Source: Mycocentrospora acerina (taxonomy: Eukaryota > Ascomycota > Dothideomycetes > Pleosporales). From it: 64,000 nt of DNA. Shown here piece after piece: positions 34,101 to 45,885 of the stretch. Each line of letters starts with the position of its first letter. Within the stretch, counting starts at the first letter, position 1. The stretch is taken from the NCBI GenBank assembly GCA_022701365.1, contig JAKUHH010000030.1, forward strand, positions 311,107-375,106, given 5' to 3'. The translations under genes and the position numbers were made by a program. The notes under the pieces were generated by a model. That model was given only the letters and a program-made list of their open reading frames with translations, was not told the origin of the DNA and did no database searches.

Positions 34101-36453
34101 GAAGGCCAAAGAGCGTTATGATGAACTGGTCAAGTCCCTCAAACTATCAGACCAGGCATTCATGCAGAAGTGGGACATGCTTCTGACCAAAGAGGAATCT
34201 GACATGATGAAGTTTCGACGAGAGCTATGGACCATGCTCAGTACAGAGCGCGAGAAGCTAGGCCGATGCTTTTCAAATGTGATATTGGAACCTGGATCTG
34301 GACACGAGGAGCTGAATGGCCAAAAGATCAATCGCTTCAGTTACACATTCATCAAACAGCTACCAAAGCCTGGGTTCTCATTTACCGAGTCTCAGCTCAT
34401 TGTTGGAGAACCCATTGTTGTTTCAGATGAGCGAGGACATTTTGCGCTCGCAAACGGATACGTGACAAATGTCAAGAAGCGCCGCATTACTGTGGCTGTC
34501 GATAGGCGGTTACACAATTCTCGTACAAAGCTTCCTCGATTCAACTCTGAGAGCAACCAAGCATTCACCGGCATTATGGAGGTCACGAAAGAGGGTCAGA
34601 CTGTTCCAAAGTACGAACCAGATGACGAACCTGTGCTGTACCGATTGGACAAGGATGAATTCAGTAATGGTATGGCAGCAGCTAGGAACAATCTCATTCA
34701 GATCATGGATGACAGTGTCTACAAAGCTCGGGACTTGCGTGCGTTAATAGTGGATGGTCGAACTCCACTATTTAGCCATGTCGCGGCAGCCGCTGTCATT
34801 CCTCAGTCTTCACAGATGTCTATGAACTCTGATCAAAAGGCTGCAGTCTCCAAGGTCATGTCTGCGAAAGACTATGCTCTTGTGTTAGGTATGCCAGGAA
34901 CAGGAAAGACAACTACTATCGCACACATTATTCGAACACTCGTCGCCAAAGGAAAGAGTGTTTTGCTCACATCGTATACGCACACTGCTGTCGACAACAT
35001 CCTGCTCAAAATCCGAGACGATAAAATTGGCATTCTGCGTCTCGGAGCTTCTGCTAAAATTCACCGCGAAGTTAGGGAGTTTGCGACTCTGGCTGTGGAG
35101 CCAAAGGACAGCCTTGAAGAACTTGAGAGGTCATGGATGGAGCCACTTGTTGTGGCCACCACTTGCTTAACTATTAATCATCCTTTGTTTAACCGCCGCA
35201 TTTTCGACTATTGTATCGTTGATGAAGCTTCTCAAATTACGTTGCCGGTCTGTCTTGGTCCGATCCGTATGGCTCAAAAATTCATCTTGGTGGGTGATCA
35301 CTACCAACTTCCACCCCTGGTACAGAACAAGGAGGCCATGGAGGGTGGTCTAGATGTCTCGCTCTTCAAGCTTCTTTGCGAAGCGCATCCTCAAGCAGTC
35401 GTCAGCTTGGAACATCAGTACCGTATGTGCGCCGATGTTATGCTGCTGTCGAACACCTTTATATACTCTGGCCGCTTGAAATGCGGTACCTCGAGCGTCG
35501 CTTCACGCAAACTTACACACCTCAAGCCTACTGGCCTCCTCAAGTACCATCATAAACAACAGTACCCCAGAACCAGCACAACTCCCGCTTGTGTCAGCCC
35601 TAGATCCTCTAGCTGCTGGCTCTCCCGTACACTATCACCTAACTTTCCTGTCGTGTTCATTAACACGGATACTATTTCGCCAAACCTAGAAGCTCAGTCC
35701 GGATCTCGTATTGTCAACACGCTCGAAGCACGCCTGGTCACTCAACTCACTCGCTCACTTCTCGGTCTTGGTGTCCCTGCAGATGAAATCGGTATAATTG
35801 CTTTTTACCGATCGCAACTCGCGCTCCTGCGAACCAGCCTCGCCACCGCGTACACGCAAACTCAGTCATCAGAGCTCGCCGCCTCAGTTGGAGGTCCGGG
35901 AACCGCGGGCGTGGAACTCCATACCGCAGACAAATTCCAAGGTAGAGACAAGGAGGTTGTTGTCGTATCTTGTGTACGAAGCAACGAGAACGGAACTGTT
36001 GGTGATTTACTCAAAGACCGACGAAGAATCAACGTCGCACTCACACGCGCAAGAAGCAAACTCATCATTCTTGGAAGTGAAAAGACGCTCTCAACTAATG
36101 AGTTACTCCGTGACATGGTCGCTTTGTGTCGCGAGAAGGACTGGGTTCTAGACCTCAATACCGAAATGGTGGACAGCCATGCGTTTGATGAGGGCATTGC
36201 ACAAACAGAGGATACGCCAAGGGTACCTATTCCCTCGGAAAAGACTCCGAGCCCTGTGCCAGGGCTGTGCAAGAAGCGGAAGGCGCTAGATGATATAACT
36301 ACTGCAGGTATTAATACAGGCCCCAAGAAAGGAGGTGGCTTAGACGATATCAAGACACCGAGGAAAACCCCGAAAAAGGTGTTTAGAGCTGGGGTAAGAG
36401 GGGTACTAGAGGGGAGACCGGTATTGAGAGATATCTTCAGCGGGATGATGTAA
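31170..36453 (+). CDS. DNA2: DNA replication ATP-dependent helicase/nuclease Dna2
   Basis: Trims long flaps during Okazaki-fragment maturation and resects double-strand breaks. Five exons: 31170-31217, 31277-32839, 32902-32988, 33050-33806 and 33854-36453, in consistent phases, giving 1684 residues. The short first exon encodes MSTRQKSFFDQETKPK and splices to QYRGQWHRPHNLPRHN, upstream of the internal Met in PPIMPSTQTRSKLKAFQF. Residues 30-530 are acidic and disordered. The nuclease domain has PFEVKTGK near 791. Four Cys for an iron-sulfur cluster are present: in FGCLRR near 638, and in CGKCYAQEPC near 875-884. Helicase motifs include GMPGTGKTTT near 1165, TSYTHTAVDN, VDEASQ, GDHYQLPP, EHQYRM, HTADKFQGRDK and NVALTRARSK. 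A Lys/Arg-rich tail (TPRKTPKKV) ends the protein. A possible alternative start is the internal Met at 31379, but the exon 1 join is well supported. Confidence 0.93.
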
Positions 36454-39400
36454 AGCGTTTGAGGATCTTGGTTGGCTAAGGGGGAACGATTTAGTTTCCG
36501 CAGATGGTTCGTCTGGATAGCGTGAGGCAAAAGTTTAGGATAGCAAAAAAATAAACTCTTCGTCAGTCTGGGGTGACAACGGCACTTGTTGTGATGGGAA
36601 ATATTGATCATCGCATCAGTAGTCGGGGGTCCTAATGTAGAACGTCAGCGAGGAGTGGGGATATATGAAAGTTAAGGACATCAATTTGGCGTGAAGAGTC
36701 TTCCTGAAAACAAACCCAGTTACTATACTTATACATTGAATCGTTTCTTTTTTCTGTAAAAGAAAGTCGGAAATTTAGTGATTGTCCCCTTCACGTGGAT
36801 CGACTCAATTGCTTATTGACAATCAACTCCCTAACTACAGACACAGCAATTTCTTCAGACCCGCGAGCTTATAAGATAAGCAAACTGTTTGAATTTTTTT
36901 AGCTGTCATTTACCTATGTAGAACAATTGCTGGAATTCTTACTTGTTGATTTAATTGATTTCTCCTATCCTCTTGCGAATATCACTCTACACAACAAGCA
37001 GGAATTTCCAACACACTGGCTAACACCAAAGACATACCATTAACTCGATGCTATATTCTCTCTCATTTGTCAATCTCAGTTCGTTGGCCCCTCTTGTTCT
37101 CCAGTCTTAGGGTTAGGGTCTATCAAATGACTTTTCTGGTCGTGATAGTCTTCTGATTACTCAACTAGAAACGACAGGTCACTTCTTGCTAATTTAGTCC
37201 GCTTATCTCCTTGAAAACTTCTACCAGAATACTTCGTTTGCCTCCCAACACCAGAATACACCATTTAACTCCGAACACCAGATCGCGTGTGCTTGATCCT
37301 GCTGTAGGGCTTGTAGATCTCTCTTGGCAGCGTAATGAAGCAAGTTGTTTGTGATGAATCGGCAATTCGCCCGCTGGCCTCCCATTGGGCTGTAGAGTAT
37401 GACTTGTATACACACTGGTTGATGCATGAGTTCGGTTTCGGGCTCGGGCTCGGGCTTGGAGTCTTGCAGAGCTGCAAGCTTCTTCTCCTGAACGGTGCAG
37501 TCTTCCAGCTTATCATGCTTGATTGTTCATTGTAACCTTTGCGGATGGCAGGATTGGGATTCTCATGTTGGCTCAACAGATCGTGCTCGTTGCAGCCAGC
37601 GCGGTTGAAACCTTCATATTCTAGCGCGGGCTAACTGGCGGAGATGGATCCGAGAGGGTAACAGGCAGTATCCAGGTGGGATAACAGGTAGTATCCAGGG
37701 GGCAGCAGGTGATATCCGATGGGGTAGCAGGTAGCATCCGATGGGGACAAAAGGTAGTATCCCAAGGAGTAACAGGAAGTTCAGCTTTTTAGCCATTCTT
37801 ATATAGTAGGGTTCTAGGCGTATCTTGAGGGTTTCCTTGCCGGCCTCTCGTGTCTGGCCTTTTATTTATGTTGGATGATCCTAGACCGGGACAGCAGCAC
37901 TATATCCCGTAAATATTTCTTTCTCAGATACTGTGCTTTTTCACAGCCTCCAGGCTGATCGGTTGAGTTGGGAGTGGAGTTTTCAGTAGTAAGATAGACA
38001 CAGAATCGTCCTTTTTACCAAATACCGACATAGTGGAGCTGTTTTAATAATGTTACTCAATTCGATACTCTTCTTAAATTTTTTGGTGTTGCAGAGTAGG
38101 AGGTGATTGATATTTGGTGATATTTTGTTGGAATATATATCTCTTCGTTGTCATTGTAGCAGTTCTCTTTCGACAGTCTGCCTTTCTGTCTGTCCAGCCG
38201 TCTTGTGGGCAACACATGTTCTTTCGACCTTGCTCTTACTCTCACACTCTCTCGATATCTCACGCAAACTGCCTTCGAAATTATTCAAAAAAGTCAACAT
38301 CGAAGACATTTCAGCCCTTGTGGCGACGTCCAACTCACGATCGTCAGGAACAGTTTCGCAGACATTTGCTTTTCAGTTGCCCACGTTTAAATAAATCCTC
38401 CTCCCTTCTCACTCTCCGAGCTGCAAGGTACACAACGAGAACAAAGACAAAAGACCGCATTGCAACTCACCCTGGACCTTGTACCCGTCACCTGCATCCC
38501 CGTCACCATGAATACGGAGTCTTTGTCTCGGGCAATACAAGGAGGGAGCCTCGAACGCATCCCGCAATACGAGAAAAAGCGAACACAAAATCACGCACTG
38601 TTTGCAGATGGAACTCATGTTTTGAGAGTCACTCCGTCCTGCGACTAGATGTGCAAAGAAATCTGTTGAGACTGCAAACATGTGACGACAGCCTCATACA
38701 AGTAAAGTTTAACTTGGACATATGATCACTTGAGGTTATCCGATCGCAGTAGAGTATCTGGTACCCTCACTATCGATAAAGATTTATCGCGTCAAAAACG
38801 AGGGGGACAGCAGCAGGTTCGTGGGACAGAGTAGCTTGAATGCAAGTCTGCTGATGAGTCATTACCTGAAACCCACCAGACTTTCCAAATATTCGTCCAA
38901 AGTCACCGTGAGCTTCCCCTGTGTCATGTTTGGAGGTTGTCAGATGGAGGAACTGTCCGACTCCAATCGCTATACAAAGGTGAACAAAGTGGTTCCTGCA
39001 TAATGGGGCTGTAATCGACATCGGAGCAAGGTAACTCGTTCTGGCGAACCTCCGGCAGTAGGCTTTTTGAATTGTCATACAGTATACGACGCCGTCACGT
39101 GTCCGCCTTCAGCCCCAGTTCGGGAATAGATCCTGTTATCGAGAGTTTTCGATACGGATTCCCCTGATCGACTCACGACTCGGTCTCTCGTGACGGTAAC
39201 ACGAGTAATTTAGATATGACGGAACCGTGGCATCAAAAGCATATCCGGAGCCATGGTATGAAGGCTATATCACACCACACCTGCATCCAAAAAAACTGTG
39301 ATACTCTGATCTGGGCACTCGACTTCGGTGACGAACAATAAGCTTCGACTAACATTGGGCGGTAGCATGTATGCGACTGCGACCGTTGCGCTAACAAGCA

Positions 39401-42400
39401 GATTTCTGAGCAGTGTACCAGAATCTTGCATTGCTTAGATGGAGCCAAGATGTGTGGGACATGCCGCAAAGCCTCAATGTTTCGGGCCGCTCATGGCTAG
39501 AAGACTAGAGTCGGCATTTTAGACCATTGTAGTCGGCGACGTAAGTGAACATCGGCGTTTGGTGGAGACGTCATTGAACATTCTTGAGCGTCGTGGGAAA
39601 GTCTTGGGCTTGGATAGGGGGTCATGTCCGCCCACGCGGCACGCGATGGTGTTCGTAAGCAAACAGCAAATAGGAAGCTCACTTCCGTAACAAGCGATCG
39701 TACCACAGTTGAGGTCTCGCTGCGTGGTGAGAATTGACGAGTACCCCACATATCGTTCGCTTTAGCTTCCGCGGGAGAGGGATCTGACGCTTGAGCGATC
39801 CGCTAGCCGCTACTGAACAAGTCAGGTATGACGAATAGAGTGAGGCTGCACGAGGCGCGGCGGGTGTCGATGCCACTCGGAACCAAGATTAAGCATAATG
39901 CAGCCAATCGCGCCTGAGGCTCGAGATATGGTAGAGATCAATCAATGATGCACGACTAATTGGGCAGCATCTCAGATTTGAAGGCGCTAGGTAAGTGGCG
40001 CTCGGCCCGGCGAGCTAAGCACGGGGTGTCAAGCGTACGTGTGGCTCGGGAGTGGGCCTTCCGTCCGCTGTATTGTGTACAAGTAGCTGGGGAGTTGTAT
40101 AAGCACAGCATATAGACGCCTATGACGCAGATATAATATGGCATGGCTAAGGTCTGACTGTTCCACCTTCATCAGATACCACACAAAGACACCGCAGCAC
40201 AGAATATGGCAGGCATGGTTCCTCAGGCAGCCGTCCACGCTGGCTCAGCACTTGATTTCTGGTTGGCATACGAGGTCCTGCGCCACGTCTGAGGTTTTGG
40301 AATACAGTTGGACGTGACAACGGGAACGTCGCCCAATCGAGCCATGGGAAGAGTGGTACGGTGGGGCGCGCAGTGACAGCGGCAGTATTGATTACGAGAC
40401 TACCATCTCAACGGACATTTCCCAGTGTGAAGGTCTCGAGGCTCTCAGGAGGTACAACCACATGCCCGGAAAAAATGCTTTGAAATCGCGATGCGGGGCC
40501 CCCAGGTGATGTCTGCGGCCTCGTGAAAGAGATGCGTGCCTCTGCCAGCGCGTTTGCTATCAGATTGACACGCATCAGTCAAAGCGTACATCTCAAACCC
40601 CACAAACCATAGTGAGCCCCTGGCCCGTCGTCCATCGGCGACCACCCTGGCCACCCCAGTTTCTGCCCGCAGTTGTTGTGGCCTCTGAGGCTCGATCAAG
40701 GTCGGCTACAGAACGTTGAAACATTGTTTGGTTGCCAATCCAAACCCGGCGTAGTGCGCATTCCGCAGCTGGGCAAACAGGTCCGGGCAGAGTCAGCCAC
40801 CCATGTTGAAACGATCGACCGGAAGCAACCGAACTTATGCTGCATGCAAAGTGTAGAACTGCTCTGACGTCCGCGGGACATCGCAAAGCAGGTCGTGCTA
40901 GCAGCTAGTCTACCGTGACGGGCTTGCCGAAGAACACAACCCCCATGGTGGCAAAGATCGACAGGTATCATAACTGCGAACAGAAAAAACAAACGAGGGA
41001 TTGCTCAGCTCGGGCGGATGTACCTATCTTGATCCAGACCTCGCCGTCGTGGTGGATCGGATTCACTGTGTCGGGACTCAGTGACGGCAGGTCTGGTGGC
41101 GGATCCCGGCTTCCGCGCGTCGCGAATGTGAAGGGCTTAAACGTGGGAGTAGAGCCTAACATCTAGGCCTGGGCAGTTTCTTACTAGAAACTTTATATGC
41201 GTCTGGAGGGCATTGCAATATGGGAGATTCTCTAGAGATGTGACGCGTTTTGCCAGCGCTTGACCTACAGACAGAGTGCTTGCATAGATGATGATGTGCT
41301 GTGGCTACCCGCTACCACACAGAACATTGATCCAGTTCCTGAGCCCCAGGAAATGAAATACGTATCTCGCGTCAATTAATTTTGCAAAAAGGGTGGTCGT
41401 GTAGGACCCCTGCATGGACAGTTGAGGAAGGATGGCTTAAACCTCCGCGGGTGCCATTGGCGGAAGGAATGTGGGTCTTGGGTTGAGCGGAACATCTGCT
41501 CCCATAGTCTCCCATCGATAGCAAATGCTACTATTGAGCCTGTAGTGAGCCTCGACAAGCGCCAAATGCACATGACGGCTGCAATATCATTGGGTAACCC
41601 TGTCAGGATCGACAGACAGGACGCTACTAGGTAGATATTTTCTCTGGAAGGGCGTCAAGATCGTGGCAGTCCCTGGTCATGGCTGCACGATGCAGAGGGG
41701 CGGACGGCCGTTTTCAACCGCAAGGTACGACATGTGTTTGGGACTTCGGGACGACGAACGGACCATCATTTTAAAGTTTCGCATCATTTATACACACCTG
41801 ATCGCCAGTAGAGCCTCTCTTGTTCCAAAAGCAGACACATTTCCTAACTTAGCCAACTTGACAAGCCTTTACCAACCCTGACTCTCTTTGTCCGTCGTCT
41901 GACGACCAAGTGAACAAAACGTAGGTACCTTTTCCGACATCGAGGCCCGGGTCGTCGTTACATATATCTCCAGTGCTGATCTTTGGACAAAGAATAAAAC
42001 TTCCGTCAACTTGTCTTCACAACTTGCTCCAACTGCCCTCTTGCAACAAAGATCCAAAGCAAGACATCAAAATTCAAACAGATCAATCGTATCTAAGCAA
42101 TAGACTTGCGTCACCTAGTCACCTTAAACAATTGTCCGTGTCTTTAGCATTGAAGCCAGTGAGTAGCATATCCCCTAGGGTCTTTGCGAGCTATATGCAC
42201 AATTGTGACTGAAGCAAACTCGACAACACACCAGCACTGTTCACATTGCGACTGACACTTATGCAGAAACACACCTGGATCAAAAACCATCCAACCTGGA
42301 AGCAACACAGAATTTCATTTGGAGTCTCACAACTACCGTTGAGAAGGTCTTGCTACTCACAGCTGTTCGACAAATATCGTTGTCTACTTCTCAGTTCTCC

Positions 42401-42548
42401 TTGTTCGAGCAATTATTTTCGTTGTTAAGCATTGTTTCGTCTTGAACCCAGAGTTGTTATTCATTACACACAACCTCATTTCGTGTCAGTTCGCAATTTC
42501 CACCATCTGTATCATTCGGCGACCATTTGGACGTCAAGATCGCCCGTC
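36454..42548. other. 6 kb gene-poor region upstream of the HMG-box regulator
   Basis: No gene I can support in about 6.1 kb. It contains a short minisatellite near 37.7 kb and GGCTCG repeats near 37440. On the minus strand, fragments between 38.77 and 41.16 kb look like damaged exons in changing frames. The rightmost part is probably the long promoter and leader of the HMG-box gene, as is common for fungal developmental regulators. Confidence 0.45.
37657..37783. repeat. Degenerate minisatellite, about 22-bp unit, five to six copies
   Basis: Imperfect units around GGTAACAGGTAGTATCCAGG, drifting from TATCCAGG to CATCCGATGG across the array. Unit boundaries vary by one or two bases. Confidence 0.65.
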
Positions 42549-44197
42549 ATGATGCGGAGTGATTCGATATTCCAACAGCAACAACATCCTCCCACTCCAC
42601 CAACCGGTGCAGAGGGGCAGCCTGGTTCTCAGTATCTTGCGCAATACAACACAGGACCTAGGTATTCTTTTGATTCAGTCAGTTACGGTTCCCCAAGGAC
42701 GGTCGCGCATGAGGGAATCCCCATGTATGCGTCACGTACGGACAGCCACCAAGGAGAGGATTTCGGTCTAGGAATCCGATATGTAAGAGCAGACGCGCTC
42801 TCATCTGATGACTATGCTAATCCGAGCACAGGAAGGGTATGGACCTGCGACAGATTACTTCCACAACGGGCAGTACAACGATACGTCGGTAAGTCCACCG
42901 TGAATACATCCCTTTGGAATGCTCTAACAGAGTTTAGAACAATCATACCATGTTCACACCACTTACACCAAGATCCACAAATGGAGATGATGTTGGACCA
43001 ATGACAATACGCAGTGGGAGTACAACAGTAGCCTCGTCATCCCCTCAGAGGAAAGCTGCAAGCCCCCGACTCAAGGCAATGCCAAAGGTTAGGAAAGCAA
43101 AGACAGCAAAGGGAGACAAGCCCAAGACACCCAAGTTGACCGCACCCCTCAGCATTCTGACAAGAGAGTTGCACCATATCTCAGTCAAGGATATGGGAGA
43201 GTGGGTAAACAGATCAACTGAAATCAGACGAAGAGAAGTAGAGAAGCGCAACGGATATGTCACAAGACCCATGAATTCGTTCATGCTATATCGATCGGCA
43301 TATGCTGATAGGGCCAAGTCATGGTGCCTGCAGAACAACCATCAGATTGTATCCTCCGTTGCTGGAGAGAGTTGGCCTCTGGAGCCAACAGAAGTACGAG
43401 ATATGTACAATGAATTTGCTAAACTTGAGAGAATCAACCACCAGATCGCTCATCCAACATACAAGTTCTCGCCTAGCAAGGCGGCAGCCCCACCTCGAAA
43501 GCGTAAGGGAGAGTGGTCAGAAGAGGATGAGCCCAGCGACCTTGAGGATTCAGAGTGGGCTCCTGGCAGTGGCAAGACTCGGGTTGGACGCACTCGACGC
43601 TTCGACTCAGTCACATTTCCCTCAAACAGCGTAAATGTCGGCTTCTTTGAGCGACCGTTCGGATCCGACAGTCACAGCATGAACAAGTCAGCATGGGATG
43701 TTGCCAATGAGGGACGATCAATGTCCCTGGCAATACACAACGATATGTATGGTCAATATTACCAAACCTCCGCCTATCCAAGCCTGAGCATGAGCCACAG
43801 CTTCACAGAAGACCTTCATATGAGAAAAGCAAGCGAGATAGCTTCTCCTGTACATTTCTCATCCAACCAATCGCTGCTGGGTCTGCCTGGAGGCAATTCG
43901 GATGGTTTGATCCAGCACCTTGGCACATCTTTCAGTGAAGGTCAGATGACTCCGGTGCTTCTGGGTTATGGAGGTGGAAGCCATGCTGCCATCAACTCCG
44001 TGGGGCTACAACATCACAGCTACCGAAATGAGTACACCGGTATGATTGACCAGAAGCTGAACCATCAGGGTTTCAACAGCTTGTTGGACCTAACGCCAAC
44101 GCGAACTGAGTTCCAACCTATTTCCTGGCAGTCAGATCCAATCATGGTGCCACTGGAGCAAGAGTCAGAGTTTGAGAAATGGATTGGTGAGCGTTAG
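42549..44197 (+). CDS. HMG-box (MATA_HMG type) transcription factor
   Basis: Three exons, 42549-42782, 42832-42888 and 42938-44197, split by two 49-base introns (GTAAGA and GTAAGT donors), both phase 0, give 516 residues starting MMRSDSIFQQQQ. The 57-base middle exon encodes EGYGPATDYFHNGQYNDTS. A basic Lys-rich stretch (about 135-165) precedes the HMG box at about 204-275, which reads YVTRPMNSFMLYRSAYADRA, NNHQIVSSVAGESW and PTYKFSPSK. This is the mating-type-related HMG subclass, closer to Ste11/FMF-1-like regulators of sexual development than to chromatin HMGB proteins. The C-terminal half is Ser/Gly/His-rich without known domains and ends SEFEKWIGER. A further basic cluster PPRKRKGEW near 300 may be a nuclear signal. 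It is not a canonical MAT1-2-1 gene by context: no MAT neighbours are present. The role in mating or development is inferred. Confidence 0.85.
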
Positions 44198-45075
44198 CCT
44201 GCTGTCAAATCAGCCACAATGACTAGTGCGATTATCATGGTCGTTGCTGGCACAGCTCACATCTAGGGTGACTTGATATACAAAGTATACATCTGTAGGG
44301 TTCATAACTTTTGTGTGTGCGTAGGAGATTCTGTTTACATAATACCCACATCCTTTTCGTTATTGAGGCGTTATTTATTGAATCTTCTCTATTGGTTGCA
44401 TTCATGGTGGTGTCATGGAAGCAAGGCGTTGGTTGGATCGAAATCCGACGATTTCGGGATTGGGCTATGGGTGTTCTTCTTGCGTTACACTCAAACTAAA
44501 CCAATTTATTACTTATCAATCATCTTCATCAAGTTGATCTGAATAACAACCACGCCGTTGCGGTGATCAGCAAGTGGTGTCGACCCCCCTGGGTGGTTTT
44601 ACGTTCCCGGGGGCCTGTCTTTGGAATTCATAATAGTTCCGAGGGAGGAATAAAGTCTTACGATCCCTGCAAGTCATGCGCGAGATTTATGATTGGGCGT
44701 GAAGAGAGGGCGCGAGGAAGGGGTTGCAAGCTGAGCATGACATGGGGCTGAAGAATAGAGCTGAGGACTAGTGTCGAGGGCTAGTGCTGAGAACTACAGC
44801 TGGCTTGAGGAGCTTGGCACTACGCTTTTTAACGCGACGCGAACAGACGCGCCTAATCTTTGGAGGGGTCAGGCCACTTCTACACAACCAATTGGAAAGA
44901 CGCAGTCTGTTGCTTGGTCTCTCTGAAGGATCAGTTGGAATTTGGTCTACCTCAATCAAATTCAAAATTACGAAGAGAATTTACCTTGTCCGATTGCTTT
45001 GTTTGCAACCTGAAGACAGCACGCCGCACTTGGGTTACCATTTCACAGCCAGAGCTGTCCACACACACACTCACC
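44198..45075. other. Intergenic, 3' of the HMG-box gene and promoter of PSF1
   Basis: About 0.9 kb without a convincing frame. The ACGCG cluster at 44832-44851 is the only motif I can name. Confidence 0.5.
44832..44851. promoter_or_regulatory. Cluster of three ACGCG (MCB-like) cores upstream of PSF1
   Basis: ACGCG occurs at 44832-44836, 44837-44841 and 44847-44851, about 225-245 bases before the PSF1 start codon. Clustered ACGCGN is typical of MBF-controlled replication genes. None is the full ACGCGT palindrome, so the call is tentative. Confidence 0.4.
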
Positions 45076-45885
45076 ATGTACGGCGAAACAGCTAACAAGC
45101 TCGTAAGCGCTGTCAATTCCCGCATGCCTCTCTAAACGTTTCTTACTTTCTCCTTATGGCTTCTTTCACGCACATCATTGTCAGAATCCCCACTAACCCC
45201 ACCCACAGGTCCAAAACGCCAAACGCACACTCGCGCTCCCGCATCTCCCCCCTTACGCCACCGAGCTAATACGTTCCACCATCCGCGAAGTGCGCGATCT
45301 GGACCGTGATGTCTCCTCGATCCTGATCCCCTTTGCTGGGTCTTTTGACCCCTCGTCCTCTCCCGCAACCGCCTGTGCCCTCCTAGTAAATCATCTCTGC
45401 ATGCGGCGAAATAAGCGCTGTCTCCTCGCTTACCACCGCGTACGTAGCGACAAGCTAGAGGAGTACTGCTGGGAGGGTATTGATGTGCTCGAGCAAGGCG
45501 GGAAGAGTGGAGTTGGGGAGAATAAGACGGGAGATGGGGGACTGAGAGGTGGGAACGAGGAGAGTAGTTTGAGTCCTGAGGAGGAGGAGTATGTCAGGCA
45601 GTATAGTGATTTGCTTGCGGCGTACAAGGGACAGTGGACAGATATTGATCTGACGGGGAGTTTGGAGCCGCCCAAGGACTTGTTTATTGATGTTAGGGTA
45701 CTCAAGGATGCAGGGGAGATACAGACTGAATATGGGTATGCGCAATCCACCATGTATACTTTCACTGCTAACCACACATACACACACCCAGATCCATTAC
45801 CTTGACGAAAAACAGCCAATTCTACGTCCGACAAGGCGACGTAGAACGCCTGATTGCACAAGGCTACCTCCAGCGTCTAAGCTGA
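45076..45885 (+). CDS. PSF1: GINS complex subunit Psf1
   Basis: Part of the Cdc45-MCM-GINS replicative helicase, acting at origins and forks in the nucleus. Three exons, 45076-45102, 45209-45735 and 45792-45885, with introns of 106 and 56 bases, yield 215 residues, the normal Psf1 length. Exon 1 is only nine codons (MYGETANKL) and joins VQNAKRTLALPHLPPYATEL. The alpha-helical A domain includes IRSTIREVRDLDRD and the signature MRRNKRCLLAYHRVRSDKLE. The second intron splits a glycine codon to give EYGSITLTKNSQFYVRQGDV, the small B domain, ending IAQGYLQRLS. Without the last splice the protein would end early, so an annotation that misses exon 3 loses the B domain. A loop at about 115-135 is Gly/Glu-rich and variable. 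ACGCG motifs upstream fit G1/S expression. Confidence 0.93.

Noticed and set aside
42549..44197. Mating-type locus (MAT1-2-1) identity for the HMG-box gene
   Set aside because: The box is of the MATA_HMG class, but the protein is longer, its box wording fits Ste11/FMF-1-like regulators better, and no MAT flanking genes are present.
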